Shown here: positions 59,700-64,000 of the stretch, one piece after another | Layout: every line of letters begins with the position of its first letter | Numbering within the stretch: the first letter of the stretch is position 1 | Program-made: the position numbers and the translations under genes | NCBI RefSeq assembly: GCF_003259335.1 | Contig: NZ_QLLL01000006.1 | Location: 372,001 to 436,000, forward strand | Direction of reading: 5' to 3' | DNA: 64,000 nt | From: Chitinophaga skermanii | Lineage (GTDB): Bacteria > Bacteroidota > Bacteroidia > Chitinophagales > Chitinophagaceae | The notes under the pieces: model-generated | Told to the model about the DNA's origin: nothing | Seen by the model: the letters and a program-made list of their open reading frames with translations, nothing else | Databases searched by the model: none

Positions 59700-61088
59700 C
59701 TATCCTATAATGTCGATCTTTTTAGGATCCCATTGGATAATTTTCTTCTTGAAGTAGCTTTCATTCACGGCTAAAGCTGGGCCAGCGGCACGTAAACCAA
59801 ATGAAGCATCTTCTACAACCGGTTTCCCAGAGCGAATTGCTTCGAAGAAATTCACGAAGTGATCGTAACGATCGTCGTATCCAGCAGGAGCATTATAACT
59901 ATTGGTAGCAGCTTTTAATGGAGCAGCGGCTGCGCTGTATTTTTTGTTATAATCTTCGATGAATGCTTTTTGTTGTTCTTCGGTGAAAGTGCCAAATGTA
60001 TCCCAACCGCCATAACCTGGTGCTTCTGGCAATTTGTGTTGTTTTACTTTGAAGTCGTTCCAACCCAGTTCAATTACACCTTCTGTACCTATAAGGCGCG
60101 TATATTCACCGCCACCACCGCCATCAGCGAAATTCACACGCAAGTTCATTTGGAATGCAGGGTGAGTATCGGTAGCTGGGTAGTCGAAAATCGCCACCAT
60201 TACATCAGGGATATCGCGACCATCTTTCCATTGTACGAGGTTACCAGTAGCATAAATACGTTCAGGACCATTAGAATCGATCATGAAGTGTAAACCGGAG
60301 ATTAAGTGTACGAATAAATCGCCCGGCACCCCAGTACCATAGGCTTGGTAGTTTCTCCAACGGAAGAAGCGAACGGGATCGAATGGTGTTTTAGCCGTAT
60401 CTTTTAAGAAAGTATTGTAATCAATCGTTTTAGGATTGGCATCAGTTGGAATAGAGTACTGCCAAGCACCGAGTGCAGAATGGCGATCGATTTTAGCCTC
60501 TACGAAATTGAGTTGCCCAATAGCGCCCGATTGGTATAATTTCTTCGCTTCTGCCAATGCCACGCTACTTACTCTTTGGCTACCCACTTGGAATACAGCC
60601 TTTGTTTGTTTTTGCGTAGCGATAACTTGGTGACCTTCAGAGATTTTTTGCACCATGGGTTTCTCGCAGTATACAGCTTTCCCTTTTTTCATAGCATCGA
60701 TAGAAATTGTATCGTGCCAGTGGTCTGGCGTTGCAACAATCACAGCATCAATGTCTTTTCTCTCTAATAACTCGCGGTAATCGCGTGTCGTAATCAATTG
60801 GTTTCCCCAGGTGGCTTTGGCTTTATCGAGGTGGCCTGTGTACAAATCTGCCACGCCTACGAGTTCCACACCTGGCACACGCAATGCGCATTTCACATCA
60901 CCAAACCCCATGATCCCCATACCAATACCGGCAATACGGATCTTATCATTTGAGCTAACTTTTTTCTCGCCTTTAAGGGTATGCTTGATTTCGTTTGAAG
61001 CAGCCATGGCAGTGAGAGAACCTGCGCCAATGGCAGCGGCAGTAGCGCCGAGGTTTTGTAAGAATTTTCTACGGGAATTATTAGGCAT
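59700..61088 (-). CDS. Tat-exported Gfo/Idh/MocA-family oxidoreductase
   Basis: A 462-residue NAD(P)-dependent sugar oxidoreductase. The N-terminus is a Tat signal (NSRRKFLQNLGATAAAIGAGSL), as in many periplasmic members from this phylum. The Rossmann part reads RIAGIGMGIMGFGDVKCA and ends with the cofactor/catalytic motif CEKPM (Glu-Lys-Pro). The C-terminal alpha/beta domain contains HFMIDSNGPERIYATGN and GGGGEYTRLIGTEG. Such enzymes usually act on glycosides or sugars released by polysaccharide degradation, or cleave glycans in a redox-assisted manner. Just upstream lies the nested inverted repeat. Confidence 0.93.
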   Translation of the reverse strand: MPNNSRRKFLQNLGATAAAIGAGSLTAMAASNEIKHTLKGEKKVSSNDKIRIAGIGMGIMGFGDVKCALRVPGVELVGVADLYTGHLDKAKATWGNQLITTRDYRELLERKDIDAVIVATPDHWHDTISIDAMKKGKAVYCEKPMVQKISEGHQVIATQKQTKAVFQVGSQRVSSVALAEAKKLYQSGAIGQLNFVEAKIDRHSALGAWQYSIPTDANPKTIDYNTFLKDTAKTPFDPVRFFRWRNYQAYGTGVPGDLFVHLISGLHFMIDSNGPERIYATGNLVQWKDGRDIPDVMVAIFDYPATDTHPAFQMNLRVNFADGGGGGEYTRLIGTEGVIELGWNDFKVKQHKLPEAPGYGGWDTFGTFTEEQQKAFIEDYNKKYSAAAAPLKAATNSYNAPAGYDDRYDHFVNFFEAIRSGKPVVEDASFGLRAAGPALAVNESYFKKKIIQWDPKKIDIIG

Positions 61089-61193
61089 ATAAAAGCGTTT
61101 TTTTAGGAAGTATTAAGATAATAAGGAGGGATAAGTTTTGCAATTTTTTTATAAAGGTGGTATTTGAGAAGGTTTAGTGGTAGAAATGGTTGT

Positions 61194-61250
61194 TGCCGAA
61201 GGCGGAATTGCCGTAGGCGAGTGTTGCCGAAGGCGAGTGATGCCGTAGGC
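61194..61250 (+). repeat. Four TGCCG(A/T)AGGC iterons at 15-16 bp spacing
   Basis: Copies start at 61194, 61209, 61225 and 61241; the bases between (GAGTG-like) are partly conserved. Three inverted copies stand on the far side of the inverted repeat at 61943-61984, so these motifs form its outermost layer. Confidence 0.85.
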
Positions 61251-61334
61251 TGTTGTAAAAACTATTTCCTTAGGGTATTAGATAACCCATATTGATTTCT
61301 ACTCAATTCTCTCTCCAATTTGTATAAGTATTTA

Positions 61335-61419
61335 TTATCCCTTGCCGCTCCAGGGCCGCGGCGGTGGCCCCGTAATGTATTTCGGAATATGGTTCTGCGG
61401 GCCTTTAGCTACTATTAAG
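61335..61419 (+). repeat. Nested inverted repeat: outer left arm, 85 bp
   Basis: Perfect reverse complement of 61776-61860. GC-rich in its first half (GGGCCGCGGCGGTGGCCCC), AT-richer toward the inside. It contains no gene: each arm reads an outward frame with stops and no start codon. Confidence 0.95.
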
Positions 61420-61472
61420 ATTTTTGCGTCGTATTAGGCTATTGTAAATGATTAGGGTTCGGTAGGTCGGTT

Positions 61473-61523
61473 TTCCGCACAACCAAGTTTCCTCAACACA
61501 TTACTGATAGGGGAAAATGCGGG
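61473..61523 (+). repeat. Nested inverted repeat: inner left arm, 51 bp
   Basis: Perfect reverse complement of 61671-61721. The arm can itself fold, with CCGCA at its start pairing with TGCGG at its end and TTTCC with GGAAA inside. Confidence 0.95.
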
Positions 61524-61670
61524 TTATTCGTCTTGGTATACCTATTTCTTCTGATTTGTACATTAGAATTGGGCAAGCTCTATCTAAGTAGTAATGAATA
61601 GATTAATACCTATTTGATAAGCAAGTAATGAAGTGGATTTCTAATAAATGAAGTGTTCCAATCAAAAAAG

Positions 61671-61721
61671 CCCGCATTTTCCCCTATCAGTAATGTGTTG
61701 AGGAAACTTGGTTGTGCGGAA
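61671..61721 (-). repeat. Nested inverted repeat: inner right arm, 51 bp
   Basis: Perfect reverse complement of 61473-61523. Read on the minus strand its TGCGG end is followed by GCTTTTTT, resembling a terminator; the left copy has no such T-run. A 147-base AT-rich centre (61524-61670) with no gene separates the two inner arms. Confidence 0.95.
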
Positions 61722-61775
61722 CATGCGACAACCCAAAGCTCAGTAAAGCCACTTTCACTCATACGCCCTGCAATG

Positions 61776-61860
61776 CTTAATAGTAGCTAAAGGCCCGCAG
61801 AACCATATTCCGAAATACATTACGGGGCCACCGCCGCGGCCCTGGAGCGGCAAGGGATAA
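61776..61860 (-). repeat. Nested inverted repeat: outer right arm, 85 bp
   Basis: Perfect reverse complement of 61335-61419. Between this arm and the inner right arm lie 54 bases that resemble, but do not match, the 53-base spacer of the left side (about 45 percent ungapped identity by hand, with CGTAT at the same offset). Confidence 0.95.
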
Positions 61861-61942
61861 ACAAGCGTAAGAATGAATAGAAAAGAATTGTAAGGAAAAC
61901 AGAATGGGGAATAACCTAAATTTTTAAATACCTTTTATACTC

Positions 61943-61984
61943 GCCTACGGCATTGTTGGCCTGCGGCATCATTCGCCTGCGGCA
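61943..61984 (-). repeat. Three inverted GCCT(A/G)CGGCA iterons at 16-bp spacing
   Basis: Copies at 61943, 61959 and 61975 are the reverse complement of the left-hand TGCCG(A/T)AGGC motif. They close the nested structure and end just before the sdhB terminator. Confidence 0.85.
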
Positions 61985-62019
61985 AAAAAGAAAGGGGAAA
62001 CGCTTTCGCATTTCCCCTC
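61985..62019 (-). terminator. Intrinsic terminator after sdhB
   Basis: Arms AGGGGAAA / TTTCCCCT with an inner GC pair; minus strand continues TTCTTTTTT. It isolates the inverted repeat from the sdh transcript. Confidence 0.85.
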
Positions 62020-62039
62020 TAAAACAACTGTGATAATCT

Positions 62040-62786
62040 TTATTCTTGTGTGAACCCAGCGCGGATATACTCGCGGTTGAGTCTAGCGATATTTGAGATA
62101 GAGATACCTTTAGGGCATTCTGCTTCGCAGGCGCCGGTGTTTGTACAGCTACCGAATCCTTCTTTATCCATTTGAGCGAGCATGTTTAATGCGCGGTCTT
62201 TTCTTTCTGGATCACCTTGTGGTAACAAGGATAATTGGGACACTTTTGCAGATACAAACAACATAGCAGATGAGTTTTTACATGCTGCTACGCAGGCACC
62301 GCAACCGATACATGCTGCTGCTGCGAAAGCGGCGTCGGCACTTGTTTTATCTACGGGGATGCAGTTAGCATCTTGTGCGTTACCAGTATTTACTGAAATG
62401 TAACCACCAGCTTCAATAATACGATCGAAGGCAGTTCTGTCTACCATCAAATCTTTTAATACTGGGAATGCACCGGCGCGCCAAGGTTCTACCGTAATGG
62501 TATCGCCATCATTGTAAGCACGCATGTGTAGTTGACAAGTTGTCGTTTCATTCCATGGACCGTGCGCACGGCCATTGATATACATAGAACACATACCGCA
62601 AATACCTTCGCGGCAGTCGTGATCGAAAGCAATTGGTTCTTTCCCCTCGTTAATCAAGCGCTCATTCAACACATCAAACATTTCTAAGAAAGACATATCC
62701 TTAGAAACATCTGAAACCTGGAATGATTCAAAATGGCCCTGGTCTTGAGCGTTATTCTGTTTCCAAACTTTGAGTGTTAAATTCAT
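62040..62786 (-). CDS. sdhB: Succinate dehydrogenase / fumarate reductase iron-sulfur subunit
   Basis: A 248-residue subunit that carries electrons from SdhA to the membrane quinone site. The [2Fe-2S] ligands are Cys58, Cys63, Cys66 and Cys84 (DCREGICGMC and TTCQLHM). The second ferredoxin-like domain has Cys159, Cys162, Cys165 and Cys169 (CIGCGACVAAC) and Cys214, Cys220 and Cys224 (CTNTGACEAECPKG) for the [4Fe-4S] and [3Fe-4S] clusters. The sequence follows the Bacteroidota SdhB/FrdB type. It is 50 bases downstream of sdhA. Confidence 0.96.
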   Translation of the reverse strand: MNLTLKVWKQNNAQDQGHFESFQVSDVSKDMSFLEMFDVLNERLINEGKEPIAFDHDCREGICGMCSMYINGRAHGPWNETTTCQLHMRAYNDGDTITVEPWRAGAFPVLKDLMVDRTAFDRIIEAGGYISVNTGNAQDANCIPVDKTSADAAFAAAACIGCGACVAACKNSSAMLFVSAKVSQLSLLPQGDPERKDRALNMLAQMDKEGFGSCTNTGACEAECPKGISISNIARLNREYIRAGFTQE

Positions 62787-62836
62787 ATATAAAAGTTGAA
62801 TGTTAAATGTTGCCGTTTTGTACGGATGATTAAGCC

Positions 62837-64000
62837 TTATTTGTAACTACGTTGACTTGGGTGTACGATTTCGAAGTTTAAGGCTTCTTTGTGCAATTCG
62901 AATTGGCTTTGGCCTTTGTATTCCCATGCAGCAACGTACGAGTAGTTATCGTCGTCACGTTTTGCTTCACCGTCTTCTGTTTGTGACTCTTCACGGAAGT
63001 GACCGCCACAAGACTCGTTACGGTTTAATGCATCCATACACATCAATTCACCTAGCTCTAAGAAATCTGCTACGCGGGCAGCTTTCTCTAATTCGGTATT
63101 GATACCTTCTGCTGTACCAGGAATGCGAACATCTTTCCAGAATTCAGCACGTAATGCTTGAATTTCTTTGATCGCTTCTTGCAAACCTTGTGCATTACGG
63201 GCCATACCACATTTATCCCACATGATTTTACCAAGGGCTTTGTGGAAATGGTCAACTGATTTCGTACCGTTGATCGTCATCAATTTCGTGATGATATCTT
63301 GTACACCTTTTTCTGCTTCTACGAAAGCTGGGTGATCGGTAGGAATTGGTTTAGTATGAATTTCGTCGGCTAAGTAGTTACCAATTGTGTAAGGAATTAC
63401 GAAGTAACCATCTGCCAAACCTTGCATCAAAGCAGAAGCACCTAAGCGGTTTGCACCGTGATCAGAGAAGTTAGCTTCACCCAAAGCATACAAGCCAGGC
63501 ACCGTTGTCATCAATTCATAATCAACCCATAAGCCACCCATTGTGTAGTGAACGGCAGGATAAATACGCATCGGAGTTTCGTAAGGGTTTTCACCGGTAA
63601 TTTTCGCATACATGTCGAATAAGTTACCATATTTTTCCTTCACTACTTCTTTACCCATTACGATGATCTCTTCTTTCGAAGCGTGATCTTTACCGTGTTT
63701 ATTGGCTTCAATTTTACCATAACGTTCGATCGCATCAGCGTAATCTAAGTATACGGCCATTTTAGATGTACCTACACCATAACCGGCGTCACATCTTTCT
63801 TTTGCAGCACGGCTCGCTACGTCACGAGGAACGAGGTTACCGAATGCTGGGTATCTTCTTTCCAAGTAATAATCCCTTTCTTCTTCAGGAATATCGCTTG
63901 GTTTACGGTTGTCGTCTTTTTTCTTAGGTACCCAAATACGGCCATCATTACGTAATGATTCCGACATCAAGGTTAATTTCGACTGGTGATCACCAGAAAC
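62837..64000 (-). CDS. sdhA: Succinate dehydrogenase flavoprotein subunit, 5' part beyond the window
   Basis: The frame is open to the window edge: upstream of the internal LMSESLRNDGRIWVPKK the translation reads VSGDHQSKLT without a stop, so the visible 387 residues are the C-terminal part of a protein of about 640. Catalytic and FAD elements are visible: KMAVYLDYAD, MGGLWVDYE, GLYALGEANFSDHGANRLGASALMQGLADG (FAD binding), and RNESCGGHFREE, which carries the His/Arg region. It precedes sdhB in the usual order sdhCAB; sdhC would lie beyond 64000. Confidence 0.95.
   Translation of the reverse strand, partial: VSGDHQSKLTLMSESLRNDGRIWVPKKKDDNRKPSDIPEEERDYYLERRYPAFGNLVPRDVASRAAKERCDAGYGVGTSKMAVYLDYADAIERYGKIEANKHGKDHASKEEIIVMGKEVVKEKYGNLFDMYAKITGENPYETPMRIYPAVHYTMGGLWVDYELMTTVPGLYALGEANFSDHGANRLGASALMQGLADGYFVIPYTIGNYLADEIHTKPIPTDHPAFVEAEKGVQDIITKLMTINGTKSVDHFHKALGKIMWDKCGMARNAQGLQEAIKEIQALRAEFWKDVRIPGTAEGINTELEKAARVADFLELGELMCMDALNRNESCGGHFREESQTEDGEAKRDDDNYSYVAAWEYKGQSQFELHKEALNFEIVHPSQRSYK

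Noticed and set aside
61335..61860. Outward-facing short frames in the outer arms of the inverted repeat
   Set aside because: Both arms read the same short peptide ending in a stop, but in-frame stops lie just upstream and no start codon is present, so they are not genes as they stand.
61335..61860. Insertion sequence or MITE interpretation of the inverted repeat
   Set aside because: No transposase remnant was seen and no target-site duplication was found next to the 85-bp arms; the mosaic of perfect and diverged blocks is unlike a simple MITE. A distant relation cannot be excluded.

Overview
The window is chromosomal DNA from a member of the Bacteroidota, most likely the Chitinophagaceae or a close relative. 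The evidence is the -7 promoter box TAnnTTTG upstream of many genes (often TTTG or TTG about 20 bases further up), the near absence of Shine-Dalgarno sequences, eukaryote-like class Ia ribonucleotide reductase, DUF2851 and DUF2520 proteins, many TonB-C-terminal-domain proteins, and a BlaI / M56-TonB pair. Genes are mostly housekeeping. There is no prophage, integrase, insertion sequence, CRISPR array, rRNA or tRNA gene that I could recognise.

Layout. 1-3.4 kb: a lipoprotein cut by the window edge, an SDR dehydrogenase, a VanX-type dipeptidase, trmH and a TlpA-like thioredoxin. 3.5-7.3 kb: nrdB-nrdA on the minus strand behind a cobalamin riboswitch. 9.3-14.9 kb: a leucine operon leuC-methyltransferase-leuD-leuB-leuA, followed by a terminator and a 16-unit array of degenerate 11-bp repeats. 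15.4-23.6 kb: mixed envelope and conserved genes (AsmA-like, SdpI-like, lipA, OsmC, DUF2851). 23.6-26.4 kb: a complete SAM-I riboswitch, an intrinsic terminator, then a trans-sulfuration enzyme and homoserine dehydrogenase. 26.5-29.5 kb: a minus-strand run DUF2520-kdsC-ubiA-like-maf. 29.7-40.5 kb: topA, a transglutaminase-like protein, M48 lipoprotein, plsY, prmA, rpsO-pnp and ftsE. 40.6-44.1 kb: a BlaI repressor, an M56 sensor protease fused to a TonB C-terminal domain, two further TonB-C proteins and a run of intergenic hairpins. 44.3 kb: a second 11-bp repeat array. 44.5-51.7 kb: purM, ribF, a DMT transporter, holA, an exonuclease, a coiled-coil membrane protein and an orphan response regulator. 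51.8-61.1 kb: an ABC-F ATPase, HdeD-like protein, a small double-glycine-leader peptide, an amino-acid permease, mscS, a prolyl oligopeptidase and a Tat-exported Gfo/Idh/MocA oxidoreductase. 61.2-62.0 kb: a non-coding nested inverted repeat of almost 800 bp. 62.0-64 kb: sdhB and the 3' part of sdhA.

Two metabolic units are controlled by metabolite-sensing RNA: DNA precursor synthesis by B12 and methionine synthesis by SAM. The B12 control of an oxygen-dependent reductase predicts a B12-dependent reductase elsewhere in the genome. The least explained parts are the nested inverted repeat at 61.2-62.0 kb (perfect 85-bp and 51-bp arms around a diverged 53/54-bp core), the two strictly 11-bp-phased arrays that both lie between convergent genes, and the structured intergenic region at 43.26-43.50 kb.
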